Shown: positions 1-8,545, numbered from the stretch's first letter. The stretch: 64,000 nucleotides of DNA from Variovorax sp. TBS-050B (GCF_029893635.1 NZ_JARXYR010000001.1:124001-188000); one strand, 5' to 3'. The notes: a model not told the origin generated them from the letters alone. A program made the numbers and translations.

Positions 1-152
1 GGAAGGATCGCGCCGCGGTAGCCGTACTTCTGCAGGAACTGCAGCGGCCGGCCGCCGATCTTGGTGACGTCGTCGGAGGCGCCGAAGATCGCGATCGAGC
101 GCGGCGCGAACACGGCGTCGAGGCCGCGGCCGACTTCCATTGGCGGCTGCAT
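1..152 (-). CDS. CoA-binding domain protein, acetate-CoA ligase (ADP-forming) family, N-terminus only
   Basis: Only about the first 50 codons lie in the window; the gene continues beyond position 1. The visible N-terminus reads LDAVFAPRSIAIFGASDD followed by KIGGRPLQFLQKYGYRG, the usual opening of the NDP-forming acyl-CoA synthetase/CoA-binding Rossmann family (FxPrSIAvvGAS motif, then the G-rP/L helix). ATG at 152 is taken; an in-frame ATG at 140 is equally possible. The gene is downstream of, and co-directional with, the acyl-CoA operon at 347-5495, so it would supply CoA thioesters to that pathway, although a 190-bp repeat-containing gap separates them. The substrate cannot be judged from this fragment. 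Confidence 0.7.
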   Translation of the reverse strand, partial: MQPPMEVGRGLDAVFAPRSIAIFGASDDVTKIGGRPLQFLQKYGYRGAIL

Positions 153-210
153 ATCAGCTTTCCGTGGCGCTGCACGCCACCAGCAGCCGATGAAGTGGGC
201 GGCGGATTTT

Positions 211-313
211 CTCCCTCCCCCATTGGGGGAGGGCCGGGGTGGGGGCGAGCGGCGCTTCACCCGCGTGCGCCGTGCCTGCCCCCATCCCAGCCTTCCCCCA
301 GAGGGGGAAGGAG
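211..313. repeat. Inverted pair of REP-like intergenic units (BIME-like)
   Basis: Unit 1 (211-246) and unit 2 (277-313) are near-exact inverted copies of a roughly 36-base element with a C-rich/G-rich palindromic head (CTCCCTCCCCCATTGGGGGAGG) and a GGGGTGGGGGC tail. A 30-base spacer separates them. Each unit folds into a small hairpin, and the pair can fold into one long stem. It sits between two co-directional genes, typical of REP/BIME elements, and may reduce expression of the distal CoA ligase gene or protect the upstream mRNA 3' end. Confidence 0.72.
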
Positions 314-346
314 CCCGGCGTGCCGAACGTGGTGCACAGTTTCATT

Positions 347-1108
347 TCAGCGCCCCTTGTAGACGGGTTTGCGCTTCTCCAGGAAGGCGCGGCGCGCCTC
401 CTGCGCGTCCTCGGTCTTCGCGAGCGCCATGGTGAAGTTCTGCTCGAAGCGGTAGCCGTCGCGCTGCGGCATCAGGTCCATCATGTTGGCGGCCTGCTTG
501 GCATAGGCGATCGCGAGCGGCGCCTTCGAGGCGATCTCCTGCGCGATCTCCATCGCGAGCGGCATCAGCCGATCGGCCGGCACCACCTCGTCGAGCACGC
601 CGCGGCGGTACAGCTCGGCGGCGGGCACGCGCATGCCGGTGAAGAACATGCGGCGCGTGAACGAGCGGCCCACCATGGTGCGCAGCATCGAGACGCCGCC
701 CGCGAGGCCGACGTTGATCTCGGGCATCGCGAAGCTCGCGTCCTCGCTCGCAAGGAAGATGTCGCAGGCCGCCATCAGGCCGAAGCCCGCGCCCAGCGCC
801 GGGCCGTTGACCGCGGCGATCACTGGCTTGGCGCATTCGCGGATCGCGTTGCCGGTCTCGCGCGTGAGGCGGTTGTGGCCGAGGAAGTCGCCGGCCTTCT
901 CCGGGTCGGGCCGGTCCTTGAGGTCGGCGCCCGAGCAGAAGTACTTGCCGGTGCCCGTGAGGATCGCCACGCGCACGTCGGTGCGTTCGGAGATCTCGTC
1001 GAAGGCCTCGATGATGCGGCGCCGCGTGTCGCGGTCGACCGCGTTGACGGGCGGCTTGTCGAGCCGCACGACGGCGATGTGTTCAGAGACTTCGAGGTGG
1101 ACGCTCAT
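347..1108 (-). CDS. Enoyl-CoA hydratase/isomerase family protein
   Basis: 253 residues, the usual crotonase length. Oxyanion-hole segments are visible as FCSGADLKD (about residue 58) and ALGAGFGLMAACD (about 100-112). The first catalytic glutamate corresponds to the E of MPEINVGLAGG. The second catalytic Glu of classical hydratases (in the following AxEMxLTG segment) is replaced, the sequence here being RRMFFTGM, so the precise reaction (hydratase, isomerase or other crotonase chemistry) is open. ATG at 1108 overlaps the stop codon of the upstream acyl-CoA dehydrogenase by four bases (ATGA), indicating translational coupling. It would act on the enoyl-CoA made by the two dehydrogenases upstream. 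Confidence 0.93.
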   Translation of the reverse strand: MSVHLEVSEHIAVVRLDKPPVNAVDRDTRRRIIEAFDEISERTDVRVAILTGTGKYFCSGADLKDRPDPEKAGDFLGHNRLTRETGNAIRECAKPVIAAVNGPALGAGFGLMAACDIFLASEDASFAMPEINVGLAGGVSMLRTMVGRSFTRRMFFTGMRVPAAELYRRGVLDEVVPADRLMPLAMEIAQEIASKAPLAIAYAKQAANMMDLMPQRDGYRFEQNFTMALAKTEDAQEARRAFLEKRKPVYKGR

Positions 1109-2229
1109 CGTGCGCTCCCGGTGCGTGGGTTGGAAACAGAAGGCGAAGGCGTCGCATGCGCGCGCGCCGGATGCAGGTGCGCCGCATGCGAAAGGCGGTC
1201 GCCGTAGCGGAACTCCGAGGCGATCAGGCGCTGCGCGAGGCGCGTGGCGAGCACTTCCTCGCTCACGCCCATGCCGCCATGCATCTGGATCGCGGCCTCG
1301 GCGCAGTGGCGCGCGGTCTCGGCGAGCGAGACCTTGGCCAGCCGCAGCGTGCGGCGCAGATCAGGGGCCTGCTGCGCCTGCTGGTCGAAGCAGTGCACCA
1401 CGAGGCCCTTGGCGCCGAGGTACTTCACGTACATGTCGGCGGTGCGGTGGCGCAGCACCTGGAAGGTGGAGAGCGTCACGCCGAACTGGCGGCGCTCCTT
1501 GAGGTGCGCGACCGTCTGCTGCACCAGCGCCGCGAGCGCGGCCACGGTGTCGGCGGCGGTGAGCAGCAGCGCGGCATCGGTGGCAGCCGCGAGCGCAGTG
1601 CGCGCCGGCTCGCCGCGCGCGATGCAGGCCGCCTCGGGCACGGCGAGGCCGTCGAGCGCGAAGTCGGCGCCGCGGGGGCCTTCCATCGTGCGGTACGTGG
1701 CCGCGGGCGCGCCGATGCGTTCCGCATCGACGAGGAAGATCGCCGCCTCGCCGTCGAGCGTCGCGGGCACGAGCCAGTGCGTGGCGGGGAGCGAGGCGTC
1801 GACGCCCTGCACCCGGCCGCTCAGTTCGAAGCCGATGTCGAGGTGCGTGGCATCGACGGCGATCTCGTCCGGCGTGGCCGCGAGCGCGCAGAGTGGCGCG
1901 AGTTGGGCGCTGCCCTCGGCCACCGCCTCGAGCCAGCGGTTCGCGGTCTCGGGCGCGGCGGCCTGCAGCAGCAGCGGAACGACCGCGCAGGTCTCGACCA
2001 CCGGCAGGTGCAGCCCGTGCGTGGCAAGGCCTTCGACGATCGAGGCCAGGTCGGCCAGCGTGCCGCCCACGCCGCCCGCGGCCTCGGGCACCAGCGTGGC
2101 GGTCCAGCCGAGCTCGCGCACCGGGTCGCCCGGCAGTTCGGCCGCGCCCGCATGGTCCTGCGCGTAGCGCCCGGCCGCGTCGAGCAGCATGCCCGGGAAG
2201 AGGGGAGGGAAGGAGGTGGTGGTGGACAT
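1105..2229 (-). CDS. Acyl-CoA dehydrogenase family protein (second of a pair)
   Basis: 374 residues. The FAD/CoA segment ERRQFGVTLSTFQVLRHRTADMYV and the C-terminal IQMHGGMGVSEEV are clear acyl-CoA dehydrogenase signatures. The N-terminal half is divergent, and the middle domain lacks the usual WITN-type FAD loop; this is typical of the partner subunit in two-gene (alpha2beta2) acyl-CoA dehydrogenases such as actinobacterial steroid FadE pairs. Its ATG at 2229 directly abuts the TGA of the upstream dehydrogenase (TGAATG), which supports equimolar synthesis. The inferred role is flavin-dependent alpha,beta-desaturation of an acyl-CoA together with its neighbour. The substrate is unknown. Confidence 0.93.
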   Translation of the reverse strand: MSTTTSFPPLFPGMLLDAAGRYAQDHAGAAELPGDPVRELGWTATLVPEAAGGVGGTLADLASIVEGLATHGLHLPVVETCAVVPLLLQAAAPETANRWLEAVAEGSAQLAPLCALAATPDEIAVDATHLDIGFELSGRVQGVDASLPATHWLVPATLDGEAAIFLVDAERIGAPAATYRTMEGPRGADFALDGLAVPEAACIARGEPARTALAAATDAALLLTAADTVAALAALVQQTVAHLKERRQFGVTLSTFQVLRHRTADMYVKYLGAKGLVVHCFDQQAQQAPDLRRTLRLAKVSLAETARHCAEAAIQMHGGMGVSEEVLATRLAQRLIASEFRYGDRLSHAAHLHPARAHATPSPSVSNPRTGSAR

Positions 2230-3393
2230 TCAGGCTCCGAGCAGTTCGTTGGCGACCACGTTGCGCTGCACCTCCGAGGTGCCGCCGGCGATGGTGCGGG
2301 CGCGCGTGAACATGTAGTTCTGGATCCAGGTGGCGGCCGGCACGTCCTCGGCGTCATCGAGCGCGAGGAAGCGGTGCGCGGCTTCGGGGCCGACCGCGTC
2401 GAGCGCGATCGTGGTCAGGCGCTGCGCCACGTCGGCGCAGGTCATCTTGATGGCCGAGGGCTGGACGCCGAGCGGGCGCTGGTGGATCAGGTCGTCGGTG
2501 GCCTGCGCCATCATCACGCGCGCGCCCTTCACGTCGGCCTCGCACAGCAGCAGCTTGTGCTGCAGGCTGCTGAAGTCGCGCCGGCCCGCGGCGGCCTGCG
2601 CGGCTTCCTCCACCAGGCGCGTGACCTGGCGCCGCACCAGTTCGAGCCGCGCGACGTTGGCCGGCGGCAGGCGCTCGCGTTCGAGCAGGAACTTGGCGCA
2701 GGTCCAGCCCTTGCCGACCTCGCCGATCAGGTTGTCGGCGCTCACGCGCACCTCGTCGAAGAACACTTCGTTGAGGTGGTGCCAGCCGTCGATGGTGCGG
2801 ATCGGGCGCACGGTGATGCCGGGCGCGTCCATGGGCACCAGCAGCAGCGAGATGCCTTCCTGCTTCTTCGCCTCCTTGGAGGTGCGCACCAGCATGTAGA
2901 TCATGTTGGCTTCGTGGGCATGCGAGGTCCAGATCTTCTGGCCGTTGACCACCCAGTCGTCGCCCTCGCGGCGCGCGCTGGTGGTCAGCGAGGCGAGGTC
3001 GGACCCCGAGCCCGGCTCCGAATAGCCCTGGCACCACCAGTCGGAACCGTCGAGGATGCGCGGCAGGAAGCGCGCCTTCTGCGCCGGCGTGCCGAAGCGG
3101 ACGATCACCGGGCCGATGTGGCCGAGCCCGTGGTGGTAGAGCGGCGGGCAGTCGTTCTCGGCCATCACTTCCTCGAAGATCAGCCGCTGGCGGATGTCCC
3201 AGCCGGTGCCGCCGGCTTCCACCGGCCAGCTCGGCGCGCCCCAGCCCCTGGCGTGGAGGATCTTCTGCCAGGCCTGGTACTCGCGCTTGGTGATCTTCTG
3301 GCCCGCGGCCACCACGGCGCGGATCTCCGGCGGGCACGAGGCGCGCGCGAAGGCTTCGAGTTCACGCCGGAACGCGGCGTAGTCGATGGACAT
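2230..3393 (-). CDS. Acyl-CoA dehydrogenase (first of a pair)
   Basis: 387 residues starting MSIDYAAFRREL, with AGGAGA about seven bases before the ATG at 3393. Three domains are readable: helical N-terminal domain, beta-domain with CQGYSEPGSGSDLASL and the WVVNGQKIWTSHAHEANM flavin loop (about 125-175), and a C-terminal helical domain ending IAGGTSEVQRNVVANELLG. The catalytic glutamate that precedes GTSxxQ in medium-chain enzymes is Gly here, so the base must lie elsewhere, as in long-chain and steroid-type FadEs. It is immediately followed by the second dehydrogenase, with no gap. Confidence 0.95.
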   Translation of the reverse strand: MSIDYAAFRRELEAFARASCPPEIRAVVAAGQKITKREYQAWQKILHARGWGAPSWPVEAGGTGWDIRQRLIFEEVMAENDCPPLYHHGLGHIGPVIVRFGTPAQKARFLPRILDGSDWWCQGYSEPGSGSDLASLTTSARREGDDWVVNGQKIWTSHAHEANMIYMLVRTSKEAKKQEGISLLLVPMDAPGITVRPIRTIDGWHHLNEVFFDEVRVSADNLIGEVGKGWTCAKFLLERERLPPANVARLELVRRQVTRLVEEAAQAAAGRRDFSSLQHKLLLCEADVKGARVMMAQATDDLIHQRPLGVQPSAIKMTCADVAQRLTTIALDAVGPEAAHRFLALDDAEDVPAATWIQNYMFTRARTIAGGTSEVQRNVVANELLGA

Positions 3394-3431
3394 GGATTCG
3401 TCTCCTGGGTTTTCGTTGTGCGGGCCGTGGC

Positions 3432-4379
3432 TCAGCCCTTGCGCAGCTGCGCGATCAGTTCGTCGAGCGCGGCGGCGGCGCCTTCGGCGTCGCGTGCGCG
3501 CAGGCGGCGCGCGATGTTCCGGCGCAGTGGATAGAGGTCGGGCCGCGCGCGCACCGGCAGCACATGCGTCATGCGCTCGCGCAGCACGCTGGTCATGGTC
3601 TGCGCCATCAGCGTGAGCGCCTCGTTGTGGCCCGCAGCCGCGATGGCCGAGAAGAAGCGGCTGGCGGAATCGATGCGGTCGCGGCGCGGTGCGTCGTCGG
3701 CATGGGCCTCGATCGCGTCGACCGCGGCCTCGACCGCGTCGAGCTCGGCCTCGTCCGCGCGCGCGCAGGCGAGCTTGAGCAGCGTGCCGTAGAGCGTGCG
3801 GTAGGCCTCGTCGATGTCGGCGTCGCCGAGCCGGCCCTGCAGCACCAGCTGGCGCAGCGATTCGGCCAGCATCATGTAGGCGCCCTTGTAGAACACCAGC
3901 GCCTGGTCGGCCGCGCCCGCGCCCATGTGGCGCACCTCGCCGATGCAGACCACATGGTCGCCGGCCTCGTGGCGTGCGAACACGCTGCATTCGAAGCTCG
4001 CGAGGCAGTCGTCGATCAGCGGCATGCCGAGTCGCCCCGGGCGCCAGGCCACGCCCTCGAACTTGCGCTCGACCTTGCTGGAGGCGAAGCGCGCCGAGAG
4101 CGCGTCCTGCTGCGCCGAGAGGATGTTGATCGCGAAGCCCTCGGCCTGCTCGAAGGTGGCGAGCAGCCGGCTCGCCTTGCGCAGGCTGAACAGCACCAGC
4201 GGCGGCTCGAGCGAGACCGAGCTGAACGAGTTGCAGGTCAGGCCCGCGGGCTCGCCTTCGGGCGTGCGTGTGGTGATCACGGCCACGCCGGTCGGAAAGC
4301 AGCCGAGCAGCTGGCGGAACAGCGCGGGCTCGACGGCGGGTGAGGCCGCGCGGGCCTCGCGTTCGGCGACTTCGGACAT
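3432..4379 (-). CDS. Flavin reductase domain fused to a C-terminal FCD (GntR-type) sensor domain
   Basis: 315 residues. Residues 1-165 form a flavin reductase-like (FMN-binding split barrel) domain: FPTGVAVITTRTPEGEPAGLTCNSFSSVSLEPPLVLFSL, then FAINILSAQQ and a GDHVVCIGEV strand. Residues about 185-312 are helical and match the FCD ligand-binding domain of GntR/FadR regulators (FFSAIAAAGHNEALTLMAQTM, RERMTHV, RRNIARRLRARDAEGAAAALDEL). No GntR winged helix is present, so this is not a DNA-binding protein. The reductase most likely feeds reduced FMN to the LLM monooxygenase encoded 24 bp upstream. The FCD half may bind substrate or a dicarboxylate/metal effector, or serve as an oligomerisation module; that part is inference. 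Confidence 0.9.
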   Translation of the reverse strand: MSEVAEREARAASPAVEPALFRQLLGCFPTGVAVITTRTPEGEPAGLTCNSFSSVSLEPPLVLFSLRKASRLLATFEQAEGFAINILSAQQDALSARFASSKVERKFEGVAWRPGRLGMPLIDDCLASFECSVFARHEAGDHVVCIGEVRHMGAGAADQALVFYKGAYMMLAESLRQLVLQGRLGDADIDEAYRTLYGTLLKLACARADEAELDAVEAAVDAIEAHADDAPRRDRIDSASRFFSAIAAAGHNEALTLMAQTMTSVLRERMTHVLPVRARPDLYPLRRNIARRLRARDAEGAAAALDELIAQLRKG

Positions 4380-4403
4380 GGCGTCTCCTGGCTGCCGCGC
4401 GGC

Positions 4404-5495
4404 TCAGGCCGCCGCGAGTTCGGGCGCGGGCGCCGCGACGTGCGGCGGGTCGTTGGCGATCTCCTGCCGCACCGCGGGGATGATCACCTTGGCCCAGGTC
4501 TCGAGCTGGCGCAGCATGGTCGGATGGTCGAAGTCGCCCATCTGCGTCTGGAAGCAGTAGTGCACCGGCTTGAGCGTGCGGATCTCGGCGACCACGCGCT
4601 CGATCACGGTGTCGATGGAGCCCACCGGCAGCAGCGCGCGCATCTCGTCGAGCGTGGGTTCGCCCTCGACGATGCCTTCCTCGACCTGGTAGTCGTCGGC
4701 GATCTGCGCGGTGCGGCGCTTCAGGCTCACGGCGATGCGGCGCTGGTAGCGCGCGCAGTCGAGGTAGCGCTCGACCTCGTCCTTGTTGTCGCTGGCATAG
4801 GCGGCGCGCAGCAGGCCCACCTGCACGCCCGCCGGGTCCTTGCCCTCGGCGCGCGCCACCTTGTCGATCAGGGCGCGCGTGCCCGCGAGCTTCTCCAGGC
4901 CGCCGTCGCCGCCCGAGACGAACACATGGTGGTTGGACCGGATCGCACGCGAGAGGAAGGCCGGGTCCACGCTGGTGATCCACATCGGCGGCATCGGCTG
5001 CTGCACCGCGCGCTGGCTGATCGCGCTCATCGGCTGCTGGTAGAACTCGCCCTCGTAGCTGAACTTGGGCTGCGCCAGGCCCATCTCGAGCATGTCGAGC
5101 ATCTCGAAGGTGCGGCCCTTGGCGGTGTCGAGCGAGACGCCGAAGCGCTCGAACTCGAAGTGCTGGTAGCCCGAGCCGATGCCCAGGTTCAACCGGCCGT
5201 TGGAGAGCTGGTCGACCATCGCCACGTCGGCGATCAGGCGCGCCGGGGTGTACAGCGGTGCGACGACAATGCCGGTACCCAGCCGGATCCGTCGCGTGAC
5301 CGCGGCGCAGTGCGCGATCATGGTCAGCGGCGAGGAGCACATGCCGTAGTTGCTGAAATGGTGTTCGGCATACCAGGCCGCGCCGAAGCCCAGCTCGTCG
5401 GCCAGCCGCGTCTGCTCCACCGCGTCGCGAAGGATCTGGTGGGACGTCTTATGCTTGTTCCGTTGCTGCATCAATATGAAGATTCCGAAATCCAT
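4404..5495 (-). CDS. LLM-class (luciferase-like) FMN-dependent monooxygenase
   Basis: 363 residues from ATG 5495, chosen because AAGGAG lies at good spacing; an upstream in-frame non-ATG start at 5534 is less likely. The bacterial luciferase fold opens MDFGIFILMQQ, followed by WYAEHHFSNYG (about 40-50), RIRLGTGIVVAPLYTPARLIADVAMVD and the flavin-phosphate segment NLGIGSGYQHFEF. It needs FMNH2 from a partner reductase, and the next gene encodes one. As first gene of the operon it probably carries out the initial oxygenation (hydroxylation or Baeyer-Villiger type) of the substrate whose acyl-CoA products are handled downstream. The substrate is not identifiable; LimB and alkanesulfonate monooxygenases are relatives, not proven equivalents. 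Confidence 0.94.
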   Translation of the reverse strand: MDFGIFILMQQRNKHKTSHQILRDAVEQTRLADELGFGAAWYAEHHFSNYGMCSSPLTMIAHCAAVTRRIRLGTGIVVAPLYTPARLIADVAMVDQLSNGRLNLGIGSGYQHFEFERFGVSLDTAKGRTFEMLDMLEMGLAQPKFSYEGEFYQQPMSAISQRAVQQPMPPMWITSVDPAFLSRAIRSNHHVFVSGGDGGLEKLAGTRALIDKVARAEGKDPAGVQVGLLRAAYASDNKDEVERYLDCARYQRRIAVSLKRRTAQIADDYQVEEGIVEGEPTLDEMRALLPVGSIDTVIERVVAEIRTLKPVHYCFQTQMGDFDHPTMLRQLETWAKVIIPAVRQEIANDPPHVAAPAPELAAA

Positions 5496-5596
5496 CGCTG
5501 GGCTCCTTGTGTTGGCGGGTTGCGTGCCTGGCATCGTAGGAGCGGGGTCCGCATGCGGCGCACCATGCTTCGCACAGCTTCTTTGCGTGGATTGAA

Positions 5597-6511
5597 ATGA
5601 AGGCGCTCGACTCGCTGCGGATCTTCGTCATCGTCCAGAGGAAGGGCAGCCTCTCGGCCGCGGGGCGCAGCCTGAGCCTCTCGCCCGCGACGATCTCGCG
5701 CCGCATCAGCGCGCTGGAGGACGAGCTCGGCGTGCAGCTGGTCGACCGCACCAGCCGCAACCTCAAAGTGACCGAAGCCGGGCAGGCCTTCCTCGAACAT
5801 GCCGAGGAAGTGCTCGAGGCCATGGCGCGCGCCGAGGAGGCCGCGCGCAACGCCAAGCTGCTGCCCGAGGGGCGGCTGCGCATCCATTCGCGCACCCAGC
5901 TCGGGCTGCGCGTGATCGCACCGCTGCTGCCGGGCTTCGCGCAGCGGCATCCCGACATCCGGCTCGAACTCGAACTCTCGGAGCATCCGGTCAACCTCGT
6001 CGAGCAGGACTTCGACGTCGACATCCGTACCGGCGAGTCGAACGATTCGAGCTTCGTCATCAAGCGGCTGCTGAGCAGCGACGAGGTGCTGGTCGCGAGC
6101 CCGGCCTTCATGAAGGTGCACAAGCGCATCCGCCATCCGCGCGACCTCGCGGAGGTGCGCTGCCTGACCTACCGCCGCGAGCGCGAGGCCACCACCTGGA
6201 AGTACATCGACGAAGAGGGCGTGCAGCAGGAGCTTGCGATCGAAGGCGTGATGAGCGCCAACAACGGCGAGGTGCTGAGGCTCGCGGCCATCGGCGGCAT
6301 GGGCATCGCGCTGCTGTCCGAAGCGACGGTGCGCAGCTGCCTCGACGACGGTACGCTGGTGCGCGTGCTGCCCGACTACCGCTTCGCGGTGCGGCAGTTC
6401 TCCAACGGCATCTACGCGGTGTTCCGCAAGAGCCGCACGCTGCCGCTCAAGGTGCGGGCCTTCGTCGACTACGTGGCCGAGGCGCTGCGCGAGCGCGGCG
6501 CGCCGCCCTGA
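5597..6511 (+). CDS. LysR-family transcriptional regulator
   Basis: 304 residues. The N-terminal winged HTH is obvious (SLRIFVIVQRKGSLSAAGRSLSLSPATISRRISALEDELG, residues 5-45), followed by a type-2 periplasmic-binding-like effector domain. It is divergent from the LLM monooxygenase operon, with a 101-bp shared intergenic region, so it is the natural candidate regulator of that operon. It ends one base before the stop of the convergent SMP-30 gene at 6512. Belongs to the DsdC/PecT-like D-subfamily of LysR proteins by sequence style. Confidence 0.95.
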   Translation: MKALDSLRIFVIVQRKGSLSAAGRSLSLSPATISRRISALEDELGVQLVDRTSRNLKVTEAGQAFLEHAEEVLEAMARAEEAARNAKLLPEGRLRIHSRTQLGLRVIAPLLPGFAQRHPDIRLELELSEHPVNLVEQDFDVDIRTGESNDSSFVIKRLLSSDEVLVASPAFMKVHKRIRHPRDLAEVRCLTYRREREATTWKYIDEEGVQQELAIEGVMSANNGEVLRLAAIGGMGIALLSEATVRSCLDDGTLVRVLPDYRFAVRQFSNGIYAVFRKSRTLPLKVRAFVDYVAEALRERGAPP

Positions 6512-7399
6512 TCAGTCCGCGAAGCGGTGCGCCGGCAGACCCGGCGCCGGCAGCCCCCGCAGCTCGAACAGCGCGCCGTCCTGTGGTGCGCTGCCCGTGA
6601 GGTTGGTGCTCTTCGAGATCGAGGTCAGGTAGACGCGGTCGAGTTCCGGGCCGCCGAAGCACAGGCTGGTCGGGTACGTCGCGGGCAGGTCGATGCTGCG
6701 CTCGACGCTGCCGTCGGGCGCGAAGCGCGCCATCTTCGCGGCGCGCGGCAGCACGCTCCAGACGAAGCCCTCGGCATCCACGGTGGCGCCGTCGGGGCCC
6801 GAGGCGAAGTGCTCGGTCCGCGCGAAGACGCGGCGGTTGGCGAGCGGGCCCTCGGGGTCGTAGTCATAGGCCCAGATGGTGCGCAGCGGACTGTCGGCCA
6901 CATAGAGCGTGCGGCCGTCGAGGCTGAAGCAGGGGCCGTTGGCGAGCGCAAAGCCGTCGGCGAGCCGCTCCACGCGGCCGCCGGGGCGCAGGCGGTAGAG
7001 GGCGCCGAGGACCGGCTCGCCGTCCTGCCGGTGGCCGTGCAGCGTGCCCGCGATGAAGTTGCCCCAGGGGTCGCACTTGCCGTCGTTGAGGCGCACCTCG
7101 GGGTGCGCCGTGTCGATGCTGGCGATGGTCTCAAGCCGGCGTGTCTCGAAGTCGTAGCGCGCGAAGCCGTGCCGCAGCGCCACGAGCACCGCGCCGCTTT
7201 CGCAGCGCGCGATCGAGCCCACCGGCGCGGGCAGCCGGTGCCGCTCGGCCGCGCCGTCGTCGGGCCGCAGGCGGTGCAGCGTGCCCGCGAGCGCATCGAT
7301 CCAGCACAGCGTGCCGCCGCCGCGCGCATCCCAGCAGGGGCTCTCGCCGAGCAGGTCGCGGGTTTCCCCCAGGATGCGTATGGCGGCCTTGTCGTTCAT
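6512..7399 (-). CDS. SMP-30/gluconolactonase family lactonase
   Basis: 295 residues from ATG 7399 (MNDKAAIRILGE). A further in-frame start at 7450 would add a weakly convincing extension. Six-bladed propeller family signatures are present: LGESPCWD with the metal-ligand Glu near residue 15, RLNDGKCDPWGNFIAGT (Asn and Asp ligands), and NGPCFSLDGRTLYVADS. The family hydrolyses sugar-acid or other lactones using a single divalent cation. It is divergent from the Bug receptor gene at 7576, so uptake of a sugar acid or lactone and its hydrolysis may be linked, but that is inference only. Confidence 0.92.
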   Translation of the reverse strand: MNDKAAIRILGETRDLLGESPCWDARGGGTLCWIDALAGTLHRLRPDDGAAERHRLPAPVGSIARCESGAVLVALRHGFARYDFETRRLETIASIDTAHPEVRLNDGKCDPWGNFIAGTLHGHRQDGEPVLGALYRLRPGGRVERLADGFALANGPCFSLDGRTLYVADSPLRTIWAYDYDPEGPLANRRVFARTEHFASGPDGATVDAEGFVWSVLPRAAKMARFAPDGSVERSIDLPATYPTSLCFGGPELDRVYLTSISKSTNLTGSAPQDGALFELRGLPAPGLPAHRFAD

Positions 7400-7575
7400 G
7401 GGGCGGCAGTGTGGCGCTGCCGTCGCGCGCACGGCAGCGCCTTCGTGCAAAGCAGCTTTTCAGACCTCGCAGCGCGCCGGCGCGGGGCGCTCGATAGACT
7501 GGCTTCTCGAGGCCGCCGAAGCGGCCCGGCTTGTCCGCACGGGCGGAAGCAAGCGCAACCGGAGACAAACGAACC

Positions 7576-8532
7576 ATGGCCTTCCTCAAGTTCATCACCC
7601 GCGCCCTGATCGGCCTCAGCCTGGTCGCGGGCGCGGCCCATGCGCAGCAGCCGCTGCGGCTCGTGGTGCCCTTCGCCGCGGGCGGCGGCACCGACCAGTA
7701 CGTGCGGCTGCTCGCATCCGAACTCGCGAAGAAGGGCACGCCCGTGATCGTCGAGAACAAGCCCGGCGCGAGCGGCATCGTCGCCGCCGACTACGTCGCG
7801 CGCGCCAAGCCCGACGGGCTCACCGTGCTGGTCTCCTCGCTCGGCACGCTCGCGAGCAACACGGTGCTGTTCGAGAAGCTGCCCTACGACCCGAAGAAGG
7901 ACTTCGCGCCCGTCACCCAGATCGCCTACCAGCCCGCGATCGTGGTCGGCCGGCCGGACCTGCCATACAGGAACATCAAGGAGATGGTGGCCCATGCGAA
8001 GGCCAACCCGGGCAAGATCAACCGCGGCTCGCCGGGCGAGGCGATCCTCACCAACCTCGCGCCGCTGAGCTTCGAGAAGACGGTGGGCATCTCGACCACG
8101 CACGTGCCCTTCAACGGCGACTCGCCCGCGATCCAGGGCCTGCTGAGCGGCACCATCGACATCGACGGCACCTCCATCACCAGCGTGCTGTCGCTGGTCC
8201 AGAGCGGCAAGCTGCGGGTGCTCGGCGTGATGGACGGCCGCCGGCTGCCGCAGGTGCCCGATGCGCCCACCTTCAAGGAGCAGGGCTTCGACTTCGAGGC
8301 GCTGCTCTGGTACTCGCTCTCGGCGCCTTCGGGCACGCCGAACGACGCCGTGATGCGGCTGAACAAGGCGGTGAACGAGGTGATCGCCGACCCCGCGTTC
8401 GTGACCAGGGCGCGCGCCATGGGCATGGAGCCGCGCGGCAGCACGCCGCAGGAACTCGCGAAGTTCGTGCAGACCGAGCACGACCGCTGGGTGCCGGTGC
8501 TGCAGAGCCTCAATCTGCCGAAGCAGCACTGA
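7576..8532 (+). CDS. Bug-family (TctC-like) periplasmic solute receptor
   Basis: 318 residues from ATG 7576, preceded by a GGAGA ribosome site. Signal peptide at residues 1-23 (FLKFITRALIGLSLVAGAAHA, cleavage before QQPLRLVV). Bug hallmarks: RLVVPFAAGGGTDQYVRLLA, VIVENKPGASGIVAADYVARAKPDG, and VPFNGDSPAIQGLLSG. These proteins bind carboxylates and other small ligands in the periplasm. No TctA/TctB membrane genes are adjacent, so it is a solitary Bug protein that may use a distant transporter or act as a sensor. The flanking SMP-30 and SDR genes suggest a sugar-acid context. Confidence 0.95.
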   Translation: MAFLKFITRALIGLSLVAGAAHAQQPLRLVVPFAAGGGTDQYVRLLASELAKKGTPVIVENKPGASGIVAADYVARAKPDGLTVLVSSLGTLASNTVLFEKLPYDPKKDFAPVTQIAYQPAIVVGRPDLPYRNIKEMVAHAKANPGKINRGSPGEAILTNLAPLSFEKTVGISTTHVPFNGDSPAIQGLLSGTIDIDGTSITSVLSLVQSGKLRVLGVMDGRRLPQVPDAPTFKEQGFDFEALLWYSLSAPSGTPNDAVMRLNKAVNEVIADPAFVTRARAMGMEPRGSTPQELAKFVQTEHDRWVPVLQSLNLPKQH

Positions 8533-8545
8533 AGCGGCGCGGTCT

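Noticed and set aside
1156-3534. A 792-codon plus-strand frame across both acyl-CoA dehydrogenase genes
   Set aside because: Antisense to two conserved enzymes; Arg/Ala/Gly/His-rich with no motif.
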